From contig NC_042961.1 of assembly GCF_901001165.1 (NCBI RefSeq), positions 7,983,897-8,047,896 on the forward strand: a stretch of DNA of 64,000 nucleotides, read 5' to 3'. This document shows, piece by piece, positions 1 to 11,469 of the stretch. The notes under the pieces are model-generated. The model was not told where the DNA came from and ran no database searches. It saw only the letters and a list, made by a program, of their open reading frames with translations. The position numbers and the translations under genes were made by a program. Position 1 is the stretch's first letter, and each line of letters begins with the position of its first letter. Source of the stretch: Salmo trutta. Taxonomy: Eukaryota > Chordata > Actinopteri > Salmoniformes > Salmonidae.

Positions 1-782
1 AATCACTTTAGGCAGTGGTGAGAATAACGCAGTATTATGCTGCATACACAGCACACCTTCACCAGGGGTGTATTCACCAGGAACCAAATGTGCCGAAGTG
101 GGAGTGACTAATCTGAATTGTACAAATAAGAAACGCTCATTTTCGTTTCACAACATTTCCCAATTAATATATATATTTTTTTTAAATGTATGATCTACGG
201 TGGGCACTTTGCACCCCAGTCACTTTGCAAAACAATTACAGAGACAAAGCAGCTGGGACGGGACCAGTAAATGCTAAGTCAACGACATGTCTTTTATTCA
301 ATTAGGAACGGAGAGATTACAGAATTACAACAAAAAACTGACAGCAGAACATACTTTCCAACATGTAGAAAATTTGGTTTATTTACGGTACATACAGTGG
401 GTAAAACATTCCTTGAAAAAAATGCGGCAGTTTTTTTAAGGCATTCAGACTTCAAGAAGTTAACACTGTACAAAATAATTGCACTGAAAAAAGTAGACCA
501 AAGTGCGACAAATATTATTACAATTTGATGAGTTCATAACTAATCTGGAATCTTGTTTCTTCAGAGCCAAAACATTCGTTGAAATATTATGCAAAAATTG
601 ATTCCTAATTCATCATCAGAATCTTCTCATACTTTAAAGAATATCCCTAGATGCAAATCATATGGTCTTTCCTTTTACTTCAAATTTAAATAAGTGCTAT
701 CTGTTACTCTAGCTCTCTCTCATACTGTATATCTTGGGATATTCTCTCATACATACTCTTGCATCTTGGGATATTCTTTCAA

Positions 783-783
<1 letters not shown>

Positions 784-833
<50 letters not shown>
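784..833. repeat. (AT)n microsatellite
   Basis: About 25 uninterrupted AT repeats inside the probable scd 3'UTR. Confidence 0.95.
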
Positions 834-838
<5 letters not shown>

Positions 839-1393
839 TTTTTTAAGACAGTCATTAAATAACAACCCCGGTACCAAAGCAAATCTCTCATTCCTAGAAA
901 GTGGAATTCCTAGTTTTTCACGATAACTCCTAGAGTGTTCATTTGGTTGGACATCAATTGTTGGCGCTTTCTTTCCCTCCCCTATGTTGCATCCATCTTT
1001 TTCTAGACATGGCCATGTCTACAAGCAAAGTACATAACATTACTTCCATAAGGCATCTTGGGCGAGTCCTGACAAAATGTTTTTCTTCAAGATATCGAGA
1101 GACGACATGTACGCAAATGCTCTCAAAGCCTCTTTCTTTCACATTGTCCTATTGGAGAAGGGAGACAGAAGTCCCGTATTCGTATTTCAACTGCAGTAAG
1201 AGTAAAAAATAAATACAAACAAGTATTTCTTTGTATAATAAAGACTGATCAGTATGTCATTTCACTACATTTCAGTGCAGAGGTGTCTCTGTGAAGAAGG
1301 ATGGGAAAAAACACCAACTGAAGTCACAGGCACCTTCACCCACACCAGAGGTATAAATCGTATTATACACAAATGACCCCGAGACCTTATGTA

Positions 1394-1508
1394 CGTCCCA
1401 AACGGCACCCTATTCCCTATATAGTGTACTACCTATGACCAGAGCCCACATTGGGCCCTGGTCAATAGTAGTGCACTATATAGGGAATAGGGTGCCATTT
1501 GAAACTTG
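1394..1508. repeat. palindromic salmonid short element in scd 3'UTR
   Basis: The left arm contains GGCACCCTATTCCCTATATA and the right arm its reverse complement, with about 20 bp of spacer (GGGCCCTGG). One further arm copy sits at 3380-3405 in the last intron. The structure suggests a MITE-like foldback element that would be transcribed as a hairpin in the mRNA. Confidence 0.8.
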
Positions 1509-2563
1509 GAGAACTTCCTTCATCCTCTTCTGCAAGGAGGAAAGACTCCTGTTAAGAGCAACTTGGACAGGAGGAGACCACTGGTGCTTTCATGTGTAAT
1601 GCCGCAGCAGAAGTGAACTTCTATGCCAGCCTATATAGAATAGGGTCTGGTATATAATGACAGCTAAAACAGTACGTTTACTATGAAGTAGGTAGGACTG
1701 TTTCAACAGCAGCTTACAGTAAAATAAGACTGAAGTTGGGTGCCTTGATAAAATAAAACGTCAATAAACTAGAATTTTGAACTTGACAAAAGCTGGACTT
1801 CTCAGGACTTAAGACTACTCCACTCTTATGAAATGAACATCAGCAAAGCGCGACTGATTGCGAGATCGATCCTGACATATCGAAGAGATCATTTTTTGTC
1901 CGAATTGAACCAAACGACATGATCAAAACAAAACTTGCCTGCGTCGCCTTAATGTCAAGAAACCTCAAACTCCATATATTTTTTTCACTTAACAATTTCA
2001 AAAGTGCCACAGAGGGTTAATTAATAATAGCACATGAATAAATTAGAGGTTAATGTTCTTCCATCTTCATTGTTGGTGCACAGATGGCACAGGCATGTAG
2101 TTTGGTTGGTGTAATGTTTCACACTTTACACCATCTAGCTCCACCACACACTTCAGGCTATTCCACAGATAACAAGACTCTCTAATCAAGACTCTTCAAG
2201 TGTCTGTGCCAATATGCCCATTCTTGCCACTCTATAAGCTCGCTTTGGCTAATAGTCACCTCACACAGCATTCATTTCAAAAACACAACATAAAAAAATA
2301 CACAATTTACTGAAAGGTCTAGGACCGTTTGCAAGCCAATATTAGTCTGAGGAACTCAGGAATAGGTTTTTAACTAATATAGAAATGAAACATCAATGAA
2401 CCATGGTCTGATCACTACTATGTGCAGCACTACTAACTCCATCATCGCTGCAATTTACTACAGCTACATTCTTTCCATCTTTCGTTGGTTTGGCCTGTTT
2501 TAACATATCTGGTATCGGTCTTATCAAGTCCGTAACAGTTTGAGGCGGTTGAGAGAACATTAC

Positions 2564-2763
2564 TCAGCCAGTCTTGTGGCTGCCGTCACCGGTTCTCTGG
2601 GCACGGGTCGAGATGAGGTCGCGGGACACCCTCTTGCAGTCCTTGGCCAGGCCCAGGAAGCACATGAGGTCTATGAAGGCGGTGGTGATGTTCAACTTCA
2701 CGCCGAACTCACTGGTGGCGTAGTCGAAGGGAAAGGTGTGGTGGTAGTTGTGGAAGCCCTCAC
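2564..2763 (-). CDS. scd: scd last exon, coding part (residues 266-331)
   Basis: Acceptor CCTTCCTTCCAG. It encodes GEGFHNYHHTFPFDYATSEF, with histidine box 3, and ends RTGDGSHKTG followed by TGA at 2566-2564. Confidence 0.95.
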
Positions 2764-3584
2764 CTGGAAGGAAGGATACAAGAGGACAGGACATTTTTTT
2801 TCTCCATAAAAATGTTAAAAAGACCAACAGGCCAATGTGCTATAGTTGTGCATCTATGAGAGTTACTTTTCCTCCCAATAGGCTAGAAAACATAATTTGA
2901 TAAGAGTACAGGTGATATGTAAACTAAAGCACATGGAGACTGAAAAGTTCCACAACAGGGCTGGGTAACTTCAGTCTTGGTGGGAGGCTGCGTGGAAGCT
3001 TTCGTTCTAGCCTAGTACTCAAACACATGATTCAACTAAGTTAATTATAGTCCCCAACTTGAAGAACCAGCATTAGATGACTCAAACATGCACCAACTAC
3101 AGCAGCCCTCTAAATCCAGAGTTGTAAGTATCTGAGCTATATTAGTTTAATCTGGGTTGATAGTCAATTACAATTCCCACTTGTTTTAAGCTGTTCAACT
3201 AAAGCATGATTTTCACAGCTGACAAATAGGCAGCTCCTACAGAAAAGAGGTTACAGTAGCACAGTGGTATTCATTGTCGGGTGTGAACTGCAGTGGGGTC
3301 ACCAAAATTATTTAAAATGGTCATTGGCTGTGTCTATACTCCTTTTAGAGGGCAAGGCTCTGGCCAAAAGTATTGCACTATATAGGGAATAGGGTGCCAT
3401 TTCAGATTTGCCAATTGGGAAACCTGCATTAATTTATTATACCATCTATGGTCCCAGCCTTTCTTCTGCTATAAAGAATACTTTATAGTGCCCGGGGTTG
3501 GTTGTGAAATACAAGCCACTGCCCCCTGTGCAAAAAGTTCAATCTAAGCAAGCCTAAATGTTTATATTGAGTGATAATTCACAT

Positions 3585-3619
<35 letters not shown>

Positions 3620-6600
3620 GGGGGGTTTCTTACCAAGCTAAATTTACTTATTGTAACCTAAAAAAGGATTAATGCAAGTGACTAATCTTATTTCAAGATA
3701 TTTTACCTTAATTGTAGGGTAAAATATCTTGAAATAAGAAGTTACTTGTATTAAGACTTTAGGTAAAAAATAAGCAAAATTATCTGTTAGATTGGGATTG
3801 AATCCCGCTCCCACCACACTTGTCCATCTCAAGCCTATCCCTATCAATAACACTACTCAAAAATAAGGAAGGAGAGAGTGGCAGGGTTGAGGTCAATTCT
3901 ATTTAAATTCACAAAGTAAACCAAATTCCAATTTGCCCTCATTGAAGAGAATTGGAATTGAAATGCAACTCTGGAGAGTGGATCTCCCCTCACTCCCTTT
4001 AAAGAGAAAGCTGATCCGGCCTTACCGATGGCGCTGAAGGCCACGAAACGATTCTCACTGGGGTTGATGTTGCGGTCGTAGGGTCGGTTGCCCCACATGT
4101 GAGCGGCAGAGTTGACCAGCCAGGTAGCGTTCAGCACCAGAGCGTACCTCATGAGGCACGGGATGAAGTAGCCCACCCACAGGGACTCATCCCACAGGAA
4201 CCAGGGTACCCACGTGGGCACCAGGAAACACAGCAGGACCACAGACAGCTTGTAGTACCTAGAGGGCAGAGATGAGACAGAGATATACTGAGAAAAGAGA
4301 CATTGTTTGAATCTAAACATAGTTACTAACGCTGAAAAGTCACCACCCAAAGCACCTAGATTCATAAACAGAGGTACGTCACACCTACTTCTCAGTCCAC
4401 ATAAAAAACATGTTTGGACAAAATCTTCTGATTAGTTGATTGTGTCTACCACCATATGTTAAATCACCCTTTTCTACAAGAGCTGTGGTGATACTAGTTT
4501 GGGACTGCATCCAAGAGTACCCGCTGCATGTTGACCAATGGCCAGCCAGTCACTGTACTTTGTGTGGGTATGGCCTGATCGAGGTCCTGGCAGAGATGAC
4601 AGCTCTTATCAAAAGATCAGCCACCAGCGCCATCACGGCCACCGCGACCCAGACTACCACTTCCTGTGGTCGTGACTAGAATGGGGAACTGGTTCAGAGA
4701 GCAGCAGTGCAGAGAGCACAGTCAAGTTACTGGGGCTACTCTCATGCAACATACACAGAAGTATAGCTAACTACGGCATTGGTTTCTCATGTCTAGTCAC
4801 ATGGTCAAGAAAGCACCTGGTCCTAACAATGAGACATGTGTGTGGAGCACTCAAGAGTTTGGTTTACCTTAGATATTGTCATGCATAGACAATGATTTCA
4901 AAAACATCTAAAACGTTGACGAGTAACTGGTCTCACAGAACATACACACGTACAATAATGTGGAACACACCGGTTTTGGGTTGCTTGATTATCTTGTAGT
5001 GACAATATATGGTAGAGGGGGAAATGCAAAACTCAATGGCATCATCTGATCACTAGTCACATGCAGTCCAACTCTTGATGTGACATTCATTCTGTAACCA
5101 CCAATTTCTATGGTAGATTTTATACAGAGGTCTTTCAAGTGTTCAATGAGTGTTAAATTGCCCCTCTGTGGTACATTGTGTGCCGTGCCACTGCCAATGG
5201 AGGTTTGGTACAACTTTTCCAGAATGCAAATAGGCTTCTAGCTATAACACTGCATGATTCAAAGCAAGGTTACTGCCAAAGGCCTTGGCAGGGCCAACAC
5301 CTTTAAAAAGGCCCAGTTCAGTCAAATTCTATTTTTACTGTGTTGTGTATCACATTGTACAACAGCTGATGAAACTAACACTAAAGGTGTGAACAATTTT
5401 GATCACTGTTATTTCCTGATAGTTGCTGGTTGAAAATATAATCTATACAGGACCTTCTTATCAGCCTGTTTACATGGGAGGGAATTTCAGCTTGGTTAAT
5501 AGACCAATAATAGACCGGTAAATTGGTTAATAGACATAGTTCCAAACAGCTCTGCCAATAACAGCTAGTTTTAAGTTACCTCCCACTTAGACCACTCCCA
5601 GACAGTCCTAGCAAAAATCTTGCTGAGAAATAGTTTGTTAACCTGTCAAGGTATAGGGGGCAGTATTTTCGATTTTGGATGAAAAGTGTGCCCAGATTAA
5701 ACAGCCTAATACTCGGGCCCAGAGTCAAATATTTGCATATTATTAGTAGATCTGGATAGAAAACACTGAAGTTTCTAAAACTGTTTGAATGATGTCTGTG
5801 AGTATAACAGAACTCAAATGGCAGGCAAAAACCTGAGAAAAATCCAACCAGGAAGTGTGGAAATCGGAGAATTGTAGTTCTTTTGAATCCCTATCGAAAC
5901 TACAGTGTCTGTGGGGTCACGTTGCACTTCCTATGGCTTCCATTGGCTGTCAACAGCATTCAGAAAGTTTCCATATTCTCCTGTAACCGGGCAGAGAATA
6001 GGAGCTCTGTCAATGAGTGGACTGCCTATAGACAAAGGACTTGGTGATGCGCGAGCCCGATAGCGTATTCATTCCAGAAGAAAAAGGAGGGGCGCGCTAT
6101 TGTCCGGTTGGAATATTATCGAAGTTTTGTTAACAATACCCTAAGGATTGATTGTAAACAACGTTTGACATGTTTCTACGAACGGTAATGGAACTATTTG
6201 ACTTTGTCTCTGGTACTGGGCTCGCGCATTATACCTTTGGATAGTGATCTGAATGCACGAACAAAACGGAGGTATTTGGACATAAATATGGAGTATTTCG
6301 AACAAAAAGAACATTTCTTGTGGAAGTAGGAGTCCTCGGAGTGCATTCTGATGAAGATCAGCAAAGGTAAGAGAATATTTATAATACTAATTCAGAGTTC
6401 TGGCATCAACAAAACTTGGCGGGTAGCTGTATAGCTTGCTTCGATGGCTGAGCTATGTACTCAGAATATTGAACAATGTTCCGTTAAGTTATTTTGAAAT
6501 CTGACAAAGCGGTTGCGTCAAGGAGTAGTGCATCTATAGTTCTTTCAATAACTGGTAAATTTGATCAACGTTTATGATGAGTATTTTTGTAAATTGATGT

Positions 6601-9327
6601 GCACATTCACTGGAAGTTTTGGTGGGAATACATTTTCTGAACATCACACGCCAATGTAAAATGCTGTTTTTGGATATAAATATGAACTTTATCGAGCAAA
6701 ACATATATGTATTGTATAACATTAAGTCCTATGAGTGCCATCTGATGAAGATCAAAGGTTAGTGAATATTTTAGCTGTACTTTTGGTTTTTGTGATGCAT
6801 GTCCTCACTTGGAAAATGGCTGTGTGGATTTTCTTGTGAAGTTTATGTCCTAACATAATCTAATTTTATGCTTTCACCGTAAAGCCTTTTTGAAATCGGA
6901 CAATGTGGTTAGATTAACTAGAGTCTTATCTTTAAAATGGTGTAAAATAGTTGATTGTTTGAGAAAATGAAATTAGATTTTTGCTGTTTTGTATTTCGCG
7001 CCATGCTATTTCACTGGCTGTTGAATAGTGTGGGATGGTCACATCCCACCTAGCCCAGAGAAGTTAAAGCTATTTGTCTGTTTTAATGGAAAACTTACAG
7101 CAAGGTACTTAATTGTTACCCAGAAAGAGAGATAAAAACAGCTGCATTGGGCCTTTAAAAAAAATACTTTCAACTGAAAAGTGACAGCAAGCTACTGTAT
7201 GTAGATTTTTTAAAGTACAACAAGAATCCAGTTCCTCAAAAACAAACAAACATTGTTCATAATTGGTGGCCTGAGGGTATAACTGTTCTTATGAAAGGAG
7301 AGGGTTTTACGCACATCCAAGAACAAGATCCAATACATGGAAAAGGGGAATGTGGCTCACTGTTTTGCTGCTCCCAAATGTTATCTTTTGATAAAGTGAA
7401 CAGGTGATAAAATAACGCTGACAGAGATAGTCTTTGTTAGGTCAAGCTTTATCAAAAGATCACGTTTGAGGAGCAGCACTCTCTCTAAAGCAATATCTTT
7501 AAGTATTAAGATAACGTTTTATCTTTTTTCACAGAAATGTGCATTGCGTCATAAATAAACTCATTACAGGAGATGATACAAACAGACAACATACCATCCT
7601 GTGTGGCTCAGTTGGTAAAGCATGGGGCTTGCAATACCAAGATCGCAAGTTTGATTCCCGCTGGGGCCACCCATCCAAAAATGTTTTCACTACCATGAGC
7701 AACTTTTGACAAACGAGTCTGCTAAGTGGCATATAAGATGAAAGGCATGGAACTAGGATGGTACAGGGCATAGACTAGAAAACTGGCATCTTACTTTTTC
7801 TGGAACATGACGACTTTATCTGCCTTCAGGTCCGTCAGCTCCAGCTTCTTGCCCTTCTCGATGACGTCGGGGTGCTTGCGTACGAGCAGCCAGCCAATGT
7901 GAGCGAAGAAAAAGCCCCGCACTGCATTGTGGGGGTCGGCATCCGTCTCAGAGTACTTGTGGTGAACCCGGTGGTCCCTCGCCCACTCGTAGATGTCGTT
8001 CTGGAAGAAATAATGGTGATGTGGTTGTTTAGGAGCCACTTATATCCAACATAAAAACACCACAAGAATCTGGGGCCGTGTGTATCAAGCGTCTCAGTAG
8101 GAGGGAGAACCTGATCACCACTCTTACTCTGAGATGCTTGATATATACCGTTCGGCCTTTCTACTATAGAGATAACCATTAACATTGATTGTCATGCAAG
8201 CTGAAGGGCTCATACCCGAAACGTTCGGCAATACAAATGTACATTTAAGTATATTTACTGGAGTGCTGTCCCATTTCTGTTCTTTGTACCATAGAGATAA
8301 ATACATGGTTTATCTCTATGCTGTAATTCTACAAGACATTGAGATGTCAGAACACACTAATATTAATATGTATGGGCACAACACCAGAGAGAGGGTTTAA
8401 ACACAGTATACTATGCATTTATAAACCTAGAAAACATATAGTAGAGAATTACAGTTCAATACACAATGTGTATTAAGAGGTGACCATCAGATTAACCGGG
8501 CAGCATCAGTCAGCACAACAACGCAGATTATACAGGCAACAGCACTCAGATGAAATGCAATCGTTAATTCCAGTGGAAATTTGCTAACACTCAATCATAC
8601 TTTATATACCAGCATATTGCACAGTGGGTCACTCATTAATTAAGTTGTTGTTATTGGTGGGGACTGGCGTAGACCTTTTTTAACCAAACCCTTAACCTGA
8701 TTGCATTGGTCACTTCTTTAAGTCAAGTCATCAGTTTGTAAGGTTGTCATTGGGCCACGTGATGGTGCCTTCATACATCTAATATTGGAGATTTCTAGAA
8801 TAAATTGGGTCCATTTCACAGGGATTTTGTACGAAATTTGGATAGGTATTTGTGTGTTGATGAAGGCTGGCTAAAGCCGCTAAATCGTTGGCACTTGGCG
8901 GTAGCCTCTGCTAGCTCTGTCCTGCTGTTTCTAACTTTCCCTCACAGATACGCCAACACAATAAAGGCCTTTTAATTGAAGCTACACTCGAGAAAGAGCC
9001 TTGGCGTTTTGGAAGAGCCATGTTGGTTGTTCGCACAAGTTTAGCCTTCAGGTTTATGATGTGTGTATGCCTGTGTCTGTTTTTGTCCCTGTAGGGGTCC
9101 TATACTGCGTCCTCTCTGGGGTTCAATAACGTTTTCCTTTGTTTACCTGAAAGGCCATGGAGTTAGCGAGGGCCAGAAAGACACGGAGAGGGGTGGAGGC
9201 TTTGTAGGACTTGTGACTCCAGAGGCGGTGGGCCCCCGCAGTTATACCCAGGGCACTGAGCAAGAAGCACAAAGCAGCTAGGGGAAAGAAAAAGAGATTA
9301 GGCTAGATATACAGACACCCATGTCTG

Positions 9328-9371
<44 letters not shown>

Positions 9372-10614
9372 AGACATTTGACTCCTAGTAGTTACAAGGG
9401 ATTTCGTGTCCCATGCCTGTTCCCCATCCCTGCCTAGTTTCTGTCATTATAGAGTTATTTCTGTTGGGAACTGGCAATGGCAGTACGTATGCATGCATGC
9501 ATGCATGCATGCATGTCTACTCTCAGGGTTGTTGTTGTAAAACTGTTGAATGTGTTTCTATGTGCAGCCAAACAAGGCTGCTTAGGATGTGAGAACCTGC
9601 GACCTCTAACTGGTCCAGGCAGCAAAGAAGAGACATTCTGTTGTGGTGCCATGTAGCCTCACAATGGAATGTCTATTGGAATGCCGATTGTTCTTTGTCT
9701 TGCCCAATGGAATAATATGCAGTTCAGCATATGAGAGCTAGAGCGAGACAGACAACAGTGGAAACACAGTTTTGGTTGTTTAGTATTCGTTACAGTATTA
9801 TCCAAGTCATGAGTTCTGTCTATCTATTATCACAAAAACAGAACTAAAACCCCTGCACGTTTTTTCCTATGTCTAAACAAGCAAACAAAGATGGGTGCAG
9901 CTATTTTCTAATTCAGAAATATATTGTGAACAGACGTGCCTCGGGCCACACATTCCAAAAGTCTCTCCATCTGCACAACAGTAGGCCTAGCCTATGAGCT
10001 GTTCGTTCAATTGAAGATAGATGGTCCGTAAACTGTTAGGCTACATATTATACTATACGAGAGAAGTCACCCAATAGGCCCTTATGACTGTGTGTTTGTT
10101 ATTTCCATGGGGAAAATATTGAGTAGGTGTGCCCCGAAATAGATTTACCAACATTCAACACTATTCTTATAGGAGGGCGGGCAAGTAGCAACATGTCGGT
10201 GTAACACCACCAAACGCCTACTCCACAAATGCATCACCCGGCTCAGCACATTCTCTTCTCGTTGGTCGACCAGATAAACCATGCTGCGTAGACCCACAAC
10301 TTTAACGAGGAAAAGGGCGTAGAAACCGATACAAGCGCAACAAGAACATTTGAATAAAATGGCACATTAAGTAAATGGTGATACTTACTCCAAGCCAGAG
10401 TCAGGGCCGACGCGGAGGGCACGAGCATCAGTCCATAAAGCGCTCCAATATGTAATAAAAACATTAATATGATGTTTCTCCACACCAGTCTCATCGGTGG
10501 TTTAGGGCCCTCTTTTGCTCTATAACTATCATCAAAAACATCATCCCTCGTCGACGTTTCTGGCATCACGGCATCTCCGTTTTGTTGCTTGTTGGGGTTT
10601 GTCGTCTCTGTCAT
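2564..10614 (-). CDS. scd: acyl-CoA (stearoyl-CoA) desaturase, complete, 5 coding exons
   Basis: Delta-9 desaturase of the ER membrane: it places a cis double bond in palmitoyl- and stearoyl-CoA, using O2 and electrons from cytochrome b5. Coding exons on the minus strand are 10614-10389, 9277-9147, 8000-7795, 4258-4026 and 2763-2564. All junctions are GT-AG, and the phases join to 996 nt, that is 331 aa plus TGA. The three histidine boxes are visible: HRLWSH (residues 92-97), HRVHH (129-133) and HNYHH (270-274). The extra metal-ligand region NSAAHMWG lies at 237-244. Hydrophobic pairs typical of the four membrane segments flank the boxes (NIILMFLLHIGALYGL near 46-61 is the first). Internal exon sizes of 131, 206 and 233 bp equal those of mammalian SCD from memory. 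The start is the first ATG after a 3' splice site and gives the expected variable, charged N-terminus. No frame damage is seen, so it is probably functional. Which salmonid paralogue it is cannot be told here. Confidence 0.96.
3588..3616. repeat. (TG)n followed by poly-G in scd last intron
   Basis: About 14 TG units followed by a run of nine or ten G. Confidence 0.9.
3665..3760. repeat. hairpin element in scd last intron
   Basis: Perfect 21-bp arms, 3687-3707 and 3718-3738 (core TTTCAAGATATTTTACC), with a 10-bp loop. Imperfect extension takes the arms to about 45 bp. It looks like a small MITE. The rest of the intron, 2764-4025, shows no gene. Confidence 0.8.
4026..4258 (-). CDS. scd: scd exon 5 (residues 188-265)
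   Basis: A 233-bp exon with acceptor TGCCCTCTAG and donor GTAAGGCC. It encodes the third and fourth membrane segments and the loop NSAAHMWGNRPYDRNINPSE, which carries a further histidine ligand. Confidence 0.96.
4259..5301. other. scd intron sequence, no further feature seen
   Basis: The 5' part of the 3.5-kb intron between exons 4 and 5. Reading frames are short and unconvincing, and no repeat was recognised with confidence. Confidence 0.5.
5302..7162. mobile_element. salmonid MITE with TTAAAGGCCCAG-type ends, interrupted
   Basis: The left end reads TTTAAAAAGGCCCAGTTCAG and the right end, in reverse, TTTAAAGGCCCAATGCAG. A second copy in the window (20900-21275) matches internally (GTTAATAGACCA, CCCAGACAGTCCTAGCAAAA). 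The body is split at a TTAA by the element at 5638-7067. Without that insert the MITE would be about 430 bp. Confidence 0.7.
5638..7067 (+). mobile_element. piggyBac-like nonautonomous element, copy 1 (TTAA-flanked)
   Basis: A 1.43-kb repeat bounded by TTAA on both sides (5638-5641 and 7064-7067). Its ends are imperfect inverted repeats: CCTGTC..GGGGGCAGTA at the left and, reversed, CTTCTCTGGGCTAGGTGGG at the right. It matches the second copy at 28856-30282 throughout, in the same orientation. It contains no transposase frame. The piggyBac assignment rests only on TTAA and the end structure. Confidence 0.62.
7367..7477. repeat. 111-bp inverted repeat in scd intron
   Basis: Arms of about 30 bp containing ATCTTTTGATAAAG, outer sequence GCTGCTCC, and about 50 bp of loop. 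MITE-like; family unknown. Confidence 0.7.
7598..7746 (+). mobile_element. tRNA-derived SINE (HpaI/SmaI-like, divergent)
   Basis: The tRNA-like head has an A box, TGGCTCAGTTGG, and a B box, GTTTGATTCC. A tail follows with GAGTCTGCTAAGTGGCATA, resembling the HpaI-type tail seen at 23541-23700. It is too degenerate to be a tRNA gene and lies just downstream of scd exon 4 in the gene's intron. Confidence 0.8.
7795..8000 (-). CDS. scd: scd exon 4 (residues 120-188, histidine box 2)
   Basis: A 206-bp exon with acceptor TTTCTTCCAG and donor GTAAGATG. It encodes NDIYEWARDHRVHHKYSETD and RGFFFAHIGWLLVRKHP, the most conserved part of animal desaturases. Confidence 0.96.
8001..9146. other. scd intron between exons 3 and 4
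   Basis: Intronic sequence with short inverted stretches around 8087-8330 (AGCGTCTCAGTAGGAG near GAGATGCTTGATA). No gene and no clearly bounded element. Confidence 0.5.
9147..9277 (-). CDS. scd: scd exon 3 (residues 76-119, histidine box 1)
   Basis: A 131-bp exon with acceptor CCCCTAG and donor GTAAAC. It encodes LGITAGAHRLWSHKSYKA, with the first di-iron ligand box HRLWSH. Confidence 0.95.
9278..10388. other. scd intron between exons 2 and 3, with two simple repeats
   Basis: It holds a (CA)n run at 9330-9367 and a (CATG)n run at 9487-9514. Nothing else recognisable. Confidence 0.7.
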
Positions 10615-10619
10615 TTTTG
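10389..10619 (-). CDS. scd: scd exon 2 (start codon; residues 1-75)
   Basis: The start codon is at 10614-10612. The exon encodes the cytosolic N-terminus, then the PPMRLVWRNIILMF stretch that opens membrane segment 1. It ends in phase 1 at a GTAAGTAT donor (10388 downward). Confidence 0.93.
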
Positions 10620-10727
10620 CTGTAGAATTCTGTAACGTGCCCAGTGTTGAGATGAGATCTGTACTTAAAAGAGGACAGATAGCTTATTCAGTTTACATGA
10701 CAAACACCGGCATCATGGTCTATCCAA

Positions 10728-10803
10728 CCAGGAAATCGAGCACGCACTTCACAGTGAAAGTGCGTGCAAGCAGCAATATGAAAGTGCGTGCTCGATTTCC
10801 TGG
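10728..10803. repeat. nested palindrome in scd intron 1
   Basis: The left arm begins CCAGGAAATCGAGCACGCAC at 10728. The right arm, 10779-10803, is its reverse complement. A third copy of the inner motif GTGAAAGTGCGTGC at 10754-10767 can pair with the left arm instead. The structure lies about 230-300 bp downstream of the inferred transcription start. Confidence 0.85.
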
Positions 10804-10899
10804 TGGGCAAGCATCACTGGTTGCAATGCTAGGATAGCATAGGCTACTCTAAAACGAACACATCATTTGCTATGAACTGGCATCAAATACATAACTTAC

Positions 10900-11033
10900 T
10901 GCGTGGAATGAAGAGAATCGTTAAAATGTACCAAAAGGGGCACAACGCGGAGATGGCTTCTTCGGGCGAAAGTTGACAATTGAACGCGTCGTCTGCTCTA
11001 CTCGTAGTGATGACTCCGCTTACCTAACCTGCT
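10900..11033 (-). other. scd: scd exon 1 (noncoding 5'UTR)
   Basis: Runs from the inferred start about 30 bp downstream of the TATA box to a strong 5' splice site, GTAAGTTA, whose G is at 10899. It joins to the AG acceptor at 10621-10620, giving a 280-bp intron 1 and leaving only CAAAA before the start codon. A weaker GTAAGC donor at 11023 was judged too near the cap site. The 5' end is inferred. Confidence 0.5.
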
Positions 11034-11054
11034 GCTGAGTTTCATCTTCAGACC

Positions 11055-11122
11055 TCGTTTTATAGACTGCAATTGGTCGAGGGGCATTTGATGCCACTTC
11101 TACCCTAATCGTTTCATTGGTT
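11055..11122 (-). promoter_or_regulatory. scd: scd core promoter: TATA box and two CCAAT boxes
   Basis: Read on the minus strand, TATAAAA lies at 11064-11058. CCAAT lies at 11076-11072 and again at 11120-11116, in the context GGCAACCAATG. Between the two CCAAT boxes is a short palindromic motif, GGCATCAAATGCC. Vertebrate scd promoters are known to use paired NF-Y (CCAAT) sites with SREBP and polyunsaturated-fatty-acid response elements, so this cluster about 450 bp upstream of the start codon fits. I infer transcription starts near 11033. No exact SREBP site was confirmed. Confidence 0.62.
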
Positions 11123-11469
11123 GCCTTCGTATCTGATGTTTATTTTACAACCCCTGGCAGTGAAATGTTGAAAGTCATCCAGATAAACCCCCCACCCCCC
11201 TTTTTTGTTTGTTTCTTTACAGTCGCGCTCATGTTAATTTATGTGATCACAAATTACGCAACTTGTGTCAACATGGTCGGATAGCTGTTTGTTTGATAGG
11301 CGTAGTCTATTTAGATAGACAGACACCACCTTTCCAAAGTCAGTGCCCAGCAGTAACCTTTCCATAAATTGGTCATTACAATAAGGAAAATTGCATTTTG
11401 TTGTTCATGGAGAGGATGTGGGGTGATGGGAGTTGAATGATACATTCCAACATTATGATTCATCACATC
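11123..11469. other. sequence upstream of the scd promoter, no feature
   Basis: Unique-looking sequence with a C-rich/T-rich run near 11188-11205. No repeat or frame recognised. Confidence 0.4.

Larger units (their letters stand above)
275..2563 (-). other. scd: probable scd 3' untranslated region
   Basis: About 2.3 kb without long reading frames follows the stop codon, which suits the long 3'UTR known for vertebrate scd. The best minus-strand AATAAA is at 298-293, followed by a T/G-rich tail. Another AATAAA at about 383-378 could serve as an alternative signal. The region contains an (AT)n run and a palindromic salmonid repeat. The end point is inferred. Bases 1-274 show nothing further. 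Confidence 0.5.

Noticed and set aside
7835..8185. 116-residue minus-strand frame overlapping scd exon 4
   Set aside because: Out of frame with the desaturase and extends into the intron.
11020..11024. scd exon 1 donor GTAAGC at 11023
   Set aside because: It would leave an exon of about 10 nt after the inferred start. The stronger GTAAGTTA at 10899 is preferred.
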